Below are positions 7,832-16,169 of a DNA stretch of 64,000 nt, piece after piece. Both the position numbers and the translations under genes were made by a program. Numbering within the stretch: position 1 is the first letter of the stretch; each line of letters opens with the position of its first letter. The stretch is from Pseudomonadota bacterium (GTDB taxonomy: Bacteria; Desulfobacterota; Desulfovibrionia; Desulfovibrionales; Desulfovibrionaceae), in contig JAEWQB010000010.1 in the NCBI GenBank assembly GCA_023460395.1, forward strand, positions 248,001 through 312,000, read 5' to 3'. The notes under the pieces are model-generated. The model had not been told where the DNA came from, searched no databases, and saw nothing but the letters and a program-made list of their open reading frames with translations.

Positions 7832-9280
7832 TTACTTCCGCCAAAATTCTGGAATGAATAGGATGATAATGGCGTAAATTTCCAGTCTGCCAAGCAACAT
7901 GCACCACGTGAGTACCCACTTGGCGGCAACAGGAACATGAGCAAAATTTTCCACCGGTCCCACCGTACCAAATGCCGGTCCCACATTGCCCAGCCCTGAC
8001 GCGGCGGCGGAGAAGGCCGTCAGTATATCCAGCCCGCACGCGGAGAGCAGAATACCGGAAACCACAAACAGTGTGAGGTAGAGAATAAAAAAGCCCTGAA
8101 TACCGGAGAGTACCTCTATGGGAACACTCCGTCCGCCCAGCTTGACGTGCCGTACCGCACGGGGGTGCACTAGCCGGAACAGTTCGTGATACCCCTGCCG
8201 GAGCAACAGCAGAACCCGCATGCTCTTAATACCACCTGCCGTGGACCCCGCGCAGCCCCCCACAAACATCAAAAGCAAAATCAGCGCCTGCGGCAAGGGT
8301 AGCCACATCTCGTAATCCGCCGTGGCAAATCCCGTGGTTGTGCACACGGAGACGACTTGGAACAGCGCGTGACGCACCGCTTCTTCCACGGAATCATAGT
8401 CCGTTCCGTATAGGGATATTGCGATAATCAGACTACAGAGCAGAATAAGCCCCAGATAAAACCGAAACTCCGCATTACGCCAGAAACACCGAATGTCTCC
8501 CGTAAGCATGCGGTAGTGTAAGGCAAAGCTTGCCCCGGCCATGAACATGAAAACAATGGTCACCCATTGGATGTATGGACTTTCGAAATGCGCCATTGAC
8601 GCATTTTTGGTGGAAAATCCCCCGGAGGCGGTGGTGCTGAAGGCATGGCAGATCGCATCAAACAGGTCCATGCCGCCTGCCATGAGCAATATACACAGCA
8701 GGCAGGTGAACAGAACGTATACCTTCCATAAAACCGTGGCGGTGTCCCGGATTCGCGGCCTCAGTTTATCCGGCGCAGGCCCCGGTACTTCCGCACGATA
8801 CAGCTGCATTCCGCCCACTCCCAGAAAAGGCAGAATTGCCAACGACATGACAATAATCCCCATGCCCCCCAGCCAGTGCGTTAGCGCACGCCACATAAGT
8901 AAACTGCGGGGAACTATTTCAATATCCCGCAAGGCTGTGGCCCCGGTGGTGGTGAAGCCTGAAACGGATTCAAACACGCAGTCCGTCCATAAGGGAAAGG
9001 TATTCGCAAACCAGTATGGCAACGAGCCGACAAGACAAACGCACAGCCAACTCAGCGCCACGATAACCATGCCTTCCCGGTGGTTAAGCGTCTGCCCCGA
9101 CCATTTTCTGAAAGCGAGCGACAGCACGCCGCCCATGCCCAGAGAAACCAGCATGGCGTGCAGCAGAGGGCGCAACCCATCGTCCTGATACCACAAAGCC
9201 CATCCCAAGGGGAACAGCATGGTTACCCCCACGGAAATAAGCAGTGCGCCCGCCACATACAGACAATACGCGATTCGCAT
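7832..9280 (-). CDS. trkH: Trk-type potassium uptake channel subunit
   Basis: This 482-residue membrane protein has the many hydrophobic helices and the repeated pore-loop segments of TrkH/KtrB transporters, for example FESVSGFTTTGATAL near residues 102-116, FSTTASGGFSTKNAS near 214-228, STTTGFATADY near 310-322 and SAAASGLGNVGPAFG near 428-442, each with the selectivity glycine of the family. It moves K+ across the inner membrane and works with the cytoplasmic gating subunit TrkA, encoded 2 bases upstream on the same strand. The two genes form an operon. No clear terminator is visible after the stop; a weak inverted repeat with CCCCTAA / TTAGGGG lies near 7754-7790. Confidence 0.95.
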   Translation of the reverse strand: MRIAYCLYVAGALLISVGVTMLFPLGWALWYQDDGLRPLLHAMLVSLGMGGVLSLAFRKWSGQTLNHREGMVIVALSWLCVCLVGSLPYWFANTFPLWTDCVFESVSGFTTTGATALRDIEIVPRSLLMWRALTHWLGGMGIIVMSLAILPFLGVGGMQLYRAEVPGPAPDKLRPRIRDTATVLWKVYVLFTCLLCILLMAGGMDLFDAICHAFSTTASGGFSTKNASMAHFESPYIQWVTIVFMFMAGASFALHYRMLTGDIRCFWRNAEFRFYLGLILLCSLIIAISLYGTDYDSVEEAVRHALFQVVSVCTTTGFATADYEMWLPLPQALILLLMFVGGCAGSTAGGIKSMRVLLLLRQGYHELFRLVHPRAVRHVKLGGRSVPIEVLSGIQGFFILYLTLFVVSGILLSACGLDILTAFSAAASGLGNVGPAFGTVGPVENFAHVPVAAKWVLTWCMLLGRLEIYAIIILFIPEFWRK

Positions 9281-9282
9281 GG

Positions 9283-10680
9283 CTACAACCGTTGCAAAGG
9301 CACGGTAAGGGCTTCCTCAACCTGCGAGACATTCTCGCGGATGGTCAGGAGAATAATCCGATCCCCCGGCACAATAACGCTTTCGCCATCTGGAATGTGC
9401 ACTTCCTTATCGCGCATAATGGCGAGCAACAGCGTGCCACGCGGAAAACCAAGATCCTTCACGGCCTTACCCACCAGCGCGGAATCGGCTTGAGCAATGG
9501 CTTCCAGCGCTTCCGCGCCCTCTCCCTGAATAGAGACTGACGACAACACCTTACCACGCCGGATATGATGTAATATGGAGTTCACAGCGGCCAGCCGCGG
9601 AGAGACGGAATGGTCAATGCCTATGGCAAGCACCAGAGGCTGGTACGCCACTTTGTTCACCCGCGTAACGGTTTTTTTTGCCCCCAAGTTTTTGGCGAGC
9701 AGACAGGAAAGGATATTGGTTTCCTCATCAGCCGTAAGCGCAATGACCGCATCCATGTCTTCAATGTTCTCTTCTCGCAGAAAATCCTGATCCGTTCCGT
9801 CACCTCGCAGAACCAGCGTGCTCCCCAGCTTATCTGCTAAGTACTCGCACCGTGCCTCGTCCTTATCCACAAGCTTAACATGCAACCCTTTGCGTTCAAA
9901 CAGCAGGGCCAGACGCAGGCCAGTGTTGCCGCCACCTACAATGAGCACGTCCTTAAGCGTTTCCGAATGCCTTCCCGCAGCATGACGCACGCTTTCCAGC
10001 CCGGTGTCGGTGCAGACGAAATAGACGATATCGCCAGCGCGAATTTCGTCGCGCCCGCTGGGAATGGTCAATTTTTCTTCGCGCACGATAGCGGCAATAA
10101 GCACATTTCGGTCTTTAACCACATCGCGAAAAAACATAAGCTGTTTGCCGATAAGCGGACCTTTTTCCAGCCGTATGCCCACCAGCTTCACCCTGCCGTC
10201 GGCGAACTCGCTGAAATCCACCGCACCGGGGACGGAAATAAGGCGATCTATAGCTTTGATGACTTCCAATTCTGGATTGATAATAGAAGAGATATGCAGC
10301 GGAGCGCTGGTCAGCGCATCGCGGTATAAATGGTATTCTTCATTGCGGATACGCGCGAGTTTAATTGCCTCAGGGGCAATGGCGTTGGCAAAAAGACAGG
10401 CGATGATATTAATCTCGTCACTGTCCGTCACTGCCAGAAACACGTCGGCGTCCATAACATTCGCATCAGAGAGCACCACAGGGCTACACCCGGACCCTTG
10501 AATGGTCTGCACATCAAGCACTTCGGAAACTCGGCGCAACGCGTCAGGATTCTGGTCAACCACAACCACCTGCTTGCTTTCCGAAGCGAGACGCCGGGCA
10601 ATGTGGAATCCCACCTCCCCGGCTCCGACAATGACAACCCGCATTTGCTCCACGCGAGGAGCGCGGTTGAAAAAACGCAT
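9283..10680 (-). CDS. trkA: Trk potassium system NAD-binding regulatory subunit
   Basis: TrkA is the peripheral ring-forming protein that binds NAD(H) or ATP and gates TrkH. The 465-residue protein has the duplicated architecture of the family: an RCK-N Rossmann fold starting MRVVIVGAGEVGFHIARRL near residue 13, an RCK-C segment, then a second Rossmann fold (DVLIVGGGNTGLRLALLFE near 240) and a second RCK-C ending near the stop. Length equals the usual 450-460 residues. It is first in the trkA-trkH operon and is preceded by an unusual set of inverted repeats. Confidence 0.96.
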   Translation of the reverse strand: MRFFNRAPRVEQMRVVIVGAGEVGFHIARRLASESKQVVVVDQNPDALRRVSEVLDVQTIQGSGCSPVVLSDANVMDADVFLAVTDSDEINIIACLFANAIAPEAIKLARIRNEEYHLYRDALTSAPLHISSIINPELEVIKAIDRLISVPGAVDFSEFADGRVKLVGIRLEKGPLIGKQLMFFRDVVKDRNVLIAAIVREEKLTIPSGRDEIRAGDIVYFVCTDTGLESVRHAAGRHSETLKDVLIVGGGNTGLRLALLFERKGLHVKLVDKDEARCEYLADKLGSTLVLRGDGTDQDFLREENIEDMDAVIALTADEETNILSCLLAKNLGAKKTVTRVNKVAYQPLVLAIGIDHSVSPRLAAVNSILHHIRRGKVLSSVSIQGEGAEALEAIAQADSALVGKAVKDLGFPRGTLLLAIMRDKEVHIPDGESVIVPGDRIILLTIRENVSQVEEALTVPLQRL

Positions 10681-10741
10681 AGAATACTATTCTCCGGTTC
10701 CAGTTGATTTTCGGGGACGTGAAAAAAAATTTCCCCGAAAA
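10681..10741 (-). promoter_or_regulatory. Paired inverted repeats in the trkA leader
   Basis: Two structures stand directly before the trkA start codon. AGAATA-C-TATTCT (10681-10693) is a perfect palindrome touching the ATG and lying between it and the GGAG ribosome site. Further upstream TTTTCGGGGA (10708-10717) and TCCCCGAAAA (10732-10741) form a 10-bp perfect stem with a 14-base A/T-rich loop. They could be operator sites or an RNA switch; the sequence alone does not tell which. Confidence 0.5.
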
Positions 10742-10879
10742 AGCGGCATGCTGCACGTGGCAGCTATCCTGCGAGTCCTAGCAGATTGCCATACCCACGG
10801 CAAGGCACCCGCCCATTAGCGCCTCATGCCTACTCCAGCCCCCGGTTCATACTACCACAGGAAGACCGGCTTGGCAGAT

Positions 10880-10903
10880 AAAAAAGCCCCCGGAAACGGG
10901 GGC
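10880..10903 (-). terminator. Rho-independent terminator of the orphan membrane protein gene
   Basis: On the minus strand GCCCCCG pairs with CGGGGGC around a four-base TTTC loop (10886-10903), followed by six T (10880-10885). It lies 34 bases after the stop of the gene at 10937-11839 and separates it from trkA. Confidence 0.92.
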
Positions 10904-10936
10904 GGACATTACATAACGAACGCAGGCGGTCTAGAC

Positions 10937-11839
10937 CTACTCATCGGGGGAAGTTCCGGGAGGAAGGCTGCGCACAGACGGCTCTGAAAGCGCTTCTCCA
11001 CCGGACCGTGGTGGCAGAGCGCTCGGCAACGCGTCAATAGTGCGCCCGCCCGTATCTCCACCGGGGGTAAGCATTCTGCCGTCCGCCGTGATAGCGGTTT
11101 TTTGGTCAATAATCGCTATGCCCGTGCGCTCCAGCACCTCGCGGCGGAATGCATATTCTTCAGCCATTTTTCGGGTGCGGTACATAAGCCAAAGCCGCGC
11201 CATGTAGCTGATAAGCCACACCGCGAATACTCCGACAACAATCCACAAGGCAAGTCCTGCGGCTGTTTCTCCCAATTTCAGAAGAAACGACATGACCATG
11301 TCCATGTGATATAAGACGAGTCCGAGCAGCAGCAGGCCCGCCAGCAGAATAGCAGTGGGTATTCCCTGCGCCAGACCTACCCAGCGCCGCATGCGGTTGG
11401 GCACATGCTCTCCGGTCATGTCGGCCATTTCAGGATCACCGTGGATAATACGGGAAAAGCCCATGCCGATAATCTGGATGATGAACATAACGCCCACGGG
11501 AGCCAAGAAGACCGCCACCAGATATGCCTTCCACGGAAAACTGTATTCCATGGTGCCGTCAGCCAAAGCATGCATATTGGTAACACCGTGCAATATGGCC
11601 ACCACAGTGACCACAAATTCCACGATGATTACTCCCAGCGCAATGTAGGCTAATAACGTCTTGCGCTCTTTTTCGTTAAGCAGCGCCCCCAGCCCGCCGG
11701 GACCATACTGCCGAAAACGAGAGAATGTTTCCCCTGCCCGCCCCGACGCTTCTGACGTGCCGTGGTCCGCCTGAGATGTAGTATCGCTCCGGGAAGCATT
11801 TCCGGTGCCCGCTTCCCGCTGCTGTTCCTTATCAGTCAT
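10937..11839 (-). CDS. Membrane protein of unknown function
   Basis: A 300-residue protein with a polar N-terminal 50 residues, then four or five strongly hydrophobic segments (about 65-87, 105-130, 155-175, 187-210), a basic loop and a soluble tail rich in Pro, Gly and Ser. I do not recognise a family. The C-terminal motif near residues 225-265 (RREVLERTGIAIIDQKTAITADGRML) could be a short cytoplasmic domain. The start has an AAGGA site 9 bases upstream. It has its own terminator, so it is probably transcribed alone or with the DUF1653 gene 136 bases upstream. Codon usage looks like that of its neighbours. Confidence 0.75.
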   Translation of the reverse strand: MTDKEQQREAGTGNASRSDTTSQADHGTSEASGRAGETFSRFRQYGPGGLGALLNEKERKTLLAYIALGVIIVEFVVTVVAILHGVTNMHALADGTMEYSFPWKAYLVAVFLAPVGVMFIIQIIGMGFSRIIHGDPEMADMTGEHVPNRMRRWVGLAQGIPTAILLAGLLLLGLVLYHMDMVMSFLLKLGETAAGLALWIVVGVFAVWLISYMARLWLMYRTRKMAEEYAFRREVLERTGIAIIDQKTAITADGRMLTPGGDTGGRTIDALPSALPPRSGGEALSEPSVRSLPPGTSPDE

Positions 11840-11975
11840 GCTATAAAATCCTTATATTCACACACGCACAATCACTTCCCGTATGCCGCAGTATCCGCCT
11901 AGCTACAGGAGGTGGGCACATTTGGCAACTACCCGACCTTGTGTAATTTTTTCTCGCAGTCTGTGGAACGCACAC

Positions 11976-12239
11976 TCAGCTTCGCGGCAAATCCGGTACA
12001 ACGCGTTCCGCAGCGTCTGCCGGTAGCTCCGCCAGTTCCACAGGTGAAAAACGCGGCATGAGCTGCCCTTCTTGACCACGGATCGCACCAAAAAATTCTT
12101 CCTTAGGCCGCGTATATAGCACATACCCGGAAGCATACAGCGTGCGATAGACCACCACTTCGGTTTCCGTAGCGGTATCAAGAGCAATACCCAGAACCTG
12201 ATAATACCGGCCTTTGAAATGTCGATAGAGGGTATGCAT
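11976..12239 (-). CDS. DUF1653 family protein
   Basis: An 87-residue protein starting YRHFKGRYYQVLGIALDTAT, followed by VVVYRTLY and a conserved VLYTRPKEEFFG segment; this is the pattern of the small DUF1653 family (a beta-rich domain of about 65-70 residues, no known function). Fifteen or so C-terminal residues extend past the domain. A strong GGAGG site lies 6 bases before the ATG. It stands alone between the lut terminator and the orphan membrane protein gene. Confidence 0.85.
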   Translation of the reverse strand: MHTLYRHFKGRYYQVLGIALDTATETEVVVYRTLYASGYVLYTRPKEEFFGAIRGQEGQLMPRFSPVELAELPADAAERVVPDLPRS

Positions 12240-12365
12240 AGTTCCTCCAAGGATGACGGGCTGGCTGAAGTTTCAGACAAAGGACATGCTAGCGTGAACG
12301 GTGCCCGGCTGCAACAGCAAGACCGTGGATTGCTCTTTCCTGCCGCATCCCGCGAGCATCGCAAG

Positions 12366-12395
12366 AAAAAAGCGCCGGAAGAAACTTCCGGCGCT
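12366..12395 (-). terminator. Rho-independent terminator of the lutABC operon
   Basis: An 11-bp stem AGCGCCGGAAG / CTTCCGGCGCT (12371-12381 with 12385-12395) with a 3-base loop is followed on the minus strand by a run of T (12366-12371). It lies 23 bases after the lutC stop. Confidence 0.95.
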
Positions 12396-12417
12396 GAAGG
12401 GACACAAACAAAGGCGT

Positions 12418-13086
12418 TTAGTCAACCACGAACACAATCAGGTCCGTGGGGCCATGTACGCCGAATTGCAGAATAAGTTCAATGTCTGAAGTCTTTGACG
12501 GTCCAGAAATGAGCAGCGCGTTGGTGGGAGATTTGGCGTCCCAATCCAGCACCCGGATCGCTTCTGAAAACGACGTCCAGATCTTATCGGCTTCCACCAC
12601 TGCAAAGTGCACCGGGGGAACCAGCGAAAGAAGGCGCGGCTCTTCGGGAGTGGGCCACACCACCATAGCGGCGGCCTCGGCAATGCCCCCCATGGTGGAG
12701 GTGATGCCTGCATCGGCCTGGAACAGCTCGTCGCGGAATTCTTCCACATCAGCCGTCCACGGCACCAGTTCCGTATCGCTCCCCTTTTTGGCTTTCCACG
12801 CGGCTTCAAGCTTTTTTGCAAGGGGTGAACCGGGACCATAGACCAACTTCTTCAGACCGCGCTCAGTCAGCAGTTCCTGAAGCTTGCCAACCCATTCATC
12901 GCCCTTCACCTGATATACTTCAGAGCGCACGGCGGTCATGAGTTCCACAAAACGGGCCACCCGATCTTTCTTTTTTTCAATCAGCGGCGGTTCCCACGAT
13001 TCAGGAACGGGGGCGTATACGTCTGCCGCTGCGCGGGAAGCGTGGAGACGGGCGAGTATATTTTCACGGGAGCTAGTATTACTCAT
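12418..13086 (-). CDS. lutC: Lactate utilization protein C (LUD domain)
   Basis: This 222-residue protein is the third subunit of the LutABC L-lactate oxidation complex. It consists of one LUD domain, visible from the helical N-terminus (SSRENILARLHASR) through DAGITSTMGGIAEAAAMVVW near residues 125-143, the diagnostic glycine-rich block, to the final GPSKTSDIELILQFGVHGPTDL segment near 193-214. LutC has no Fe-S motif of its own. Its ATG overlaps the lutB stop by 8 bases (ATGAGTAA), so translation is coupled. In sulfate reducers LutABC-type proteins are one of the routes from lactate to pyruvate; which physiological acceptor is used is not visible here. Confidence 0.93.
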   Translation of the reverse strand: MSNTSSRENILARLHASRAAADVYAPVPESWEPPLIEKKKDRVARFVELMTAVRSEVYQVKGDEWVGKLQELLTERGLKKLVYGPGSPLAKKLEAAWKAKKGSDTELVPWTADVEEFRDELFQADAGITSTMGGIAEAAAMVVWPTPEEPRLLSLVPPVHFAVVEADKIWTSFSEAIRVLDWDAKSPTNALLISGPSKTSDIELILQFGVHGPTDLIVFVVD

Positions 13087-14509
13087 TGCGGATACCCTCT
13101 TCTTTCGCCAAATCCTTGAGGCTCTGGCGCGCGAACTTGGGAGCGGTGCGAACGCTGGTCCACGCTTTCAGCGGACCAACCTTGGGCAGTCTGTTGCCAA
13201 ACAACTGAACCTGCTTAAGCATCATCTTGTTCAGCAAGGGCACGGTCTGGGTGAGTTTCCACCCTTTCCAAACCAGTGTTTCCACCAGATTTTTCTTATA
13301 GCCGTGTCCCTTCACTACGCCATCAGCATCTTCGTCGTAGGCTTCATCCCGCAGGCGACGGATAAGCTGTGGAATAGGAATCATGACCGGGCATACTTCT
13401 TCGCAGGCGTTGCACAGCGACGATGCCGTGGGCAAAGAGCCTTTTTTGTCCAGCCCTTCCACCTGCGGCATGAGAATTTCACCAATGGGACCGGGGTACG
13501 TGGACCCATAGGCATGACCGCCAATGCGGGTGTACACGGGGCAGTGGTTCAGGCAGGTGCCGCAACGAATGCACTGCAAGGTCTGACGCAGTTCTCCGTC
13601 CGCGAGAATCTTGGAACGACCATTGTCCAGAATGATCAGATGCACTTCCTTGGGACCGTCTTTTTCACCGGGCTTGCGGGGGCCTTTGATCATATTGAAG
13701 TAGGTGGTAATGCGCTGGCCCGTGGCGGAACCGCACAGCAGACGGTACAAGGGCGGAACCTGATCCAGTGTTTCCACAACTTTTTCAAGTCCCATCAGGG
13801 CTACGTGCACGGAAGGAACTCCTGTGCACATACGACCATTGCCTTCGTTTTCCACCAGACACAACGTACCAGATTCCGCAACAGCGAAGTTCACCCCGGA
13901 AAGTCCGATATCGGCGGTGCGGTAGTGTTCACGCAGTTGACTACGGGCGACGTCGAGCAGTTCGGTCGTGTCTTCGGTATACTCCACGCCGGGAATATTG
14001 TCCGCGAAGATGCGCCCGATCTGCTTACGGTTTTTGTGCACTGCGGGCACCACAATATGAGACGGAGGCTCGTTGTTCAACTGAATGATGTACTCGCCAA
14101 GGTCCGTTTCCAAAGGCAATTTTCCCTTGCCTTCGAGGAACTTATTCAAGTGCATTTCCTCGGAAACCATGGACTTGCCCTTCACCATCTTGTGGGCACC
14201 GCGCTCTTCCATGAGGCTGAGGATAAGATTGTTCGCTTCGTCTACGGTTTCCGCCCAATGGACGACAATGCCGTTTTCCGTGCACTTGGCTTCCAGCTTT
14301 TCCAACAGTTCCGGGAGATTAGTCAGCCCGCGACGTTTAATGGCATTGCCTACGCGGCGCAGGTAGGCCAGATCCGCCGGATCGGGAAACACTGCCAGAC
14401 GCTTGGCGCGCAGGGTGTCTGTGGCAAACTTAAAGTTGCTGCGCAACTGCTTGTCTGCCAAGGCCTCTTGTATCTTTTCCGTAAAATTAAACTTTCCGCT
14501 GCTAGCCAT
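13079..14509 (-). CDS. lutB: Lactate utilization iron-sulfur protein B
   Basis: LutB combines an N-terminal LUD domain with a ferredoxin-type domain. I placed the start at 14509 (MASSGKFNFTEK); a start 17 codons upstream would lie deeper inside lutA. This gives 476 residues, the usual family length. The first cluster motif CIRCGTCLNHCP starts at residue 313 and the second, CNACEEVCP, at residue 366, ligating two [4Fe-4S] clusters. The LUD core with SGVNFAVAESGTLCLVENEGN is near residues 190-215. The start overlaps the lutA stop by 8 bases (ATGGCTAG). A long open frame exists on the opposite strand at 12938-14527 but is a shadow of this gene. Confidence 0.95.
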   Translation of the reverse strand: MASSGKFNFTEKIQEALADKQLRSNFKFATDTLRAKRLAVFPDPADLAYLRRVGNAIKRRGLTNLPELLEKLEAKCTENGIVVHWAETVDEANNLILSLMEERGAHKMVKGKSMVSEEMHLNKFLEGKGKLPLETDLGEYIIQLNNEPPSHIVVPAVHKNRKQIGRIFADNIPGVEYTEDTTELLDVARSQLREHYRTADIGLSGVNFAVAESGTLCLVENEGNGRMCTGVPSVHVALMGLEKVVETLDQVPPLYRLLCGSATGQRITTYFNMIKGPRKPGEKDGPKEVHLIILDNGRSKILADGELRQTLQCIRCGTCLNHCPVYTRIGGHAYGSTYPGPIGEILMPQVEGLDKKGSLPTASSLCNACEEVCPVMIPIPQLIRRLRDEAYDEDADGVVKGHGYKKNLVETLVWKGWKLTQTVPLLNKMMLKQVQLFGNRLPKVGPLKAWTSVRTAPKFARQSLKDLAKEEGIRNE

Positions 14510-15251
14510 GGATGCGCTCCAGAATGAATTCAGCAATGTGCTGGCCTTCAATGGCAACATTTTCTTTTTCCATGTGCCCGGTAATGTTCATCATACAGCC
14601 ACAGTCACCAGTAAGAAACTTTTTGGTGCCGGTTTGTTTGATGTCTTCTACCTTGTCATGGACCATAGCCGCAGAAATTTCCGGCTGCTTAATGGAGAAA
14701 GTACCGCCGAAACCACAGCACTCGTATTCCCGCTCAATTTCCACCAACTCCACATTCTTGAGCTGCCGGATAAGTGCCTTGGAATCTTCAGTGCATCCCA
14801 TTTCCCGGCGTGCGTGACACGAAGAATGCCACGTCAGCTTCACGGGGGCCCCCTTGTCGGAATACTGCGCATTCAGCACGGTGTGCAAAAACGCGGTTAG
14901 TTCGTGAATGCGATCACTAAATTTTTTGACCTCGAAATATTCAGGATCGTCCTTAAACATTTCAGGGTAATGATACTTCATCATTCCGGCACAGGAACCG
15001 GAAGGCACGATGATGGGATAATCGTTCCCAGAGAAAATCTGCACCTGCTTCCATGCCACATCTTTGGCTTCCTGACGAAACCCAGAGTTGTAGGCTGGCT
15101 GGCCACAGCATCCTTGTTCTCTTGGAAAAATAACCTCTACCCCTTCACGTTGCAGCAACTTAATACCCGCCATACCGGCCTTGGGATAGGCCATATCCAC
15201 AAGGCAGGTGCCAAAATAGTACACGGTTTTTACGTTTGGATGACTACCCAT
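14502..15251 (-). CDS. lutA: Lactate utilization protein A (CCG-domain Fe-S protein)
   Basis: LutA is the CCG-domain subunit of the lactate-oxidising complex. The start at 15251 (MGSHPNVKTVYYFGTCLVD) has AGAGGAA 4 bases upstream and gives 249 residues, the normal size; the reading frame stays open upstream but without family similarity. Two CCG repeats are seen: GTCLVD with GCCGQPAYNSG and SGSCAGMM in the first half, then WHSSCHARREMG with ECCGFGGTFS and GDCGCMMN in the second. These bind a non-cubane or cubane iron-sulfur cluster in heterodisulfide-reductase-type proteins. First gene of lutABC, about 110 bases after a candidate promoter and GntR-type operator. Confidence 0.93.
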   Translation of the reverse strand: MGSHPNVKTVYYFGTCLVDMAYPKAGMAGIKLLQREGVEVIFPREQGCCGQPAYNSGFRQEAKDVAWKQVQIFSGNDYPIIVPSGSCAGMMKYHYPEMFKDDPEYFEVKKFSDRIHELTAFLHTVLNAQYSDKGAPVKLTWHSSCHARREMGCTEDSKALIRQLKNVELVEIEREYECCGFGGTFSIKQPEISAAMVHDKVEDIKQTGTKKFLTGDCGCMMNITGHMEKENVAIEGQHIAEFILERIHG

Positions 15252-15361
15252 AGTTCCTCTCACTTCGTTGATCGGTCCCGCACAGCAAGACCGGACTGTA
15301 TGTCCCCTTGTTCCCGGCAAACCCCGTAAGCCGGGCAGGACATGTGACGGTCTTCCCCCAT

Positions 15362-15389
15362 AGCATAATTTTCCCAATGATGTCGACAA
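15362..15389 (-). promoter_or_regulatory. Candidate lutABC promoter
   Basis: On the minus strand TTGTCG (15384-15389) is separated by 16 bases from TATGCT (15362-15367), both four of six matches to the sigma-70 boxes. The palindromic operator begins 4 bases upstream of the -35 box. The predicted leader is about 105 bases. Confidence 0.4.
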
Positions 15390-15393
15390 GACG

Positions 15394-15408
15394 ATTGGTT
15401 CAACCAAT
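15394..15408. promoter_or_regulatory. GntR-type operator palindrome upstream of lutABC
   Basis: The perfect 15-base palindrome ATTGGTT-C-AACCAAT has the ATTGGT-N3-ACCAAT form that PdhR/LldR-like regulators of the GntR (FadR) family recognise. Those proteins sense pyruvate or lactate and control lactate genes, so the site fits the operon it precedes. No gntR gene is present in the window, so the regulator would be encoded elsewhere. Confidence 0.65.
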
Positions 15409-15555
15409 ATTCCTCGTTCTGATTATTTGCCACCAACCACTTGAAGTCACACGCAGACCAGAGTACAAGCGTGCCACAGGCCGGAACCCGGCTCGCGGTG
15501 GTATTCTGCTCACCCCAACCGTGTTCCGCACACTCTCCGTAAAGGATACATCGTC

Positions 15556-16155
15556 ATGGAGCATCTCGCCCTATTCGTTTCCACATACATTAAACTCTTT
15601 TTTGTGCTGGCACCGTTTTTTGTCATGACCATGTTTTTGGCCCTCACGCGGGACATGCCGCCAGAACGACAAAAAACCACCGCACTTCGCGTTACCACGG
15701 CTGTCATTGTTATCTGCATCAGCCTGTTTTTCTTTGGCGACACCATTTTTGCCATCTTCGGCATTACGTTGGACTCCTTTCGCATAGGCGCGGGAGCGCT
15801 GCTTTTCCTTTCCGCCGTGGAGTTGGTACGTGGTACCAAAACAGCCCTTGCGCCGGAGCAGGATGGTGATATCAGCGTGGTTCCACTGGCAATTCCCATT
15901 ACGGTAGGCCCCGCCACCACCGGGGCACTGCTCATTATGGGCGCCCAGATGCGGGGATTTGCGGAAAACGCGGTGGGCACGCTCGCACTGGTGGCGGCTA
16001 TTCTTAGCATGGGAGCGCTTCTGTATATCGCCCCCACTGTGGAAAAAATTATCGGCGGCATCGGGTTAGCCATTATGACCCGCATTACCGGATTGGTGCT
16101 TGCCGCGCTGTCCGCCCAAATCGTATTCACGGGCATCCGCAATTTCCTCCAATAA
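15556..16155 (+). CDS. MarC family inner-membrane protein
   Basis: The 199-residue protein has six hydrophobic segments and the MarC (UPF0056) pattern: FFVMTMFLALTRDMP near the N-terminus, a mid-protein RIGAGALLFLSAVELVRG, and the conserved AIPITVGPATTGALLIM near residues 112-128. Members were once linked to multiple antibiotic resistance, but no transport activity is proven for the family. The ATG has AAAGGA 9 bases upstream. It is followed after 14 bases by an alpha/beta hydrolase gene on the same strand, so the two are likely cotranscribed. The pairing does not suggest a function. Confidence 0.9.
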   Translation: MEHLALFVSTYIKLFFVLAPFFVMTMFLALTRDMPPERQKTTALRVTTAVIVICISLFFFGDTIFAIFGITLDSFRIGAGALLFLSAVELVRGTKTALAPEQDGDISVVPLAIPITVGPATTGALLIMGAQMRGFAENAVGTLALVAAILSMGALLYIAPTVEKIIGGIGLAIMTRITGLVLAALSAQIVFTGIRNFLQ

Positions 16156-16169
16156 CATAAGGGAAGGCT

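Larger units (their letters stand above)
15252..15555. other. Divergent intergenic region between lutA and marC
   Basis: About 300 bases without a gene. It holds the lut operator and candidate promoter described separately. The marC side has an AAAGGA site 9 bases before its ATG. Near 15308-15346 there is an imperfect GC-rich pair (GGCAAACCCCG / GCCGGGC) in the likely transcribed leader of lutA. I see no open frame worth calling. Confidence 0.6.

Noticed and set aside
12938..14527. Very long open frame on the plus strand opposite lutB
   Set aside because: Its translation is His/Phe-rich without family motifs, and the opposite strand encodes a complete LutB; it is a coding shadow.
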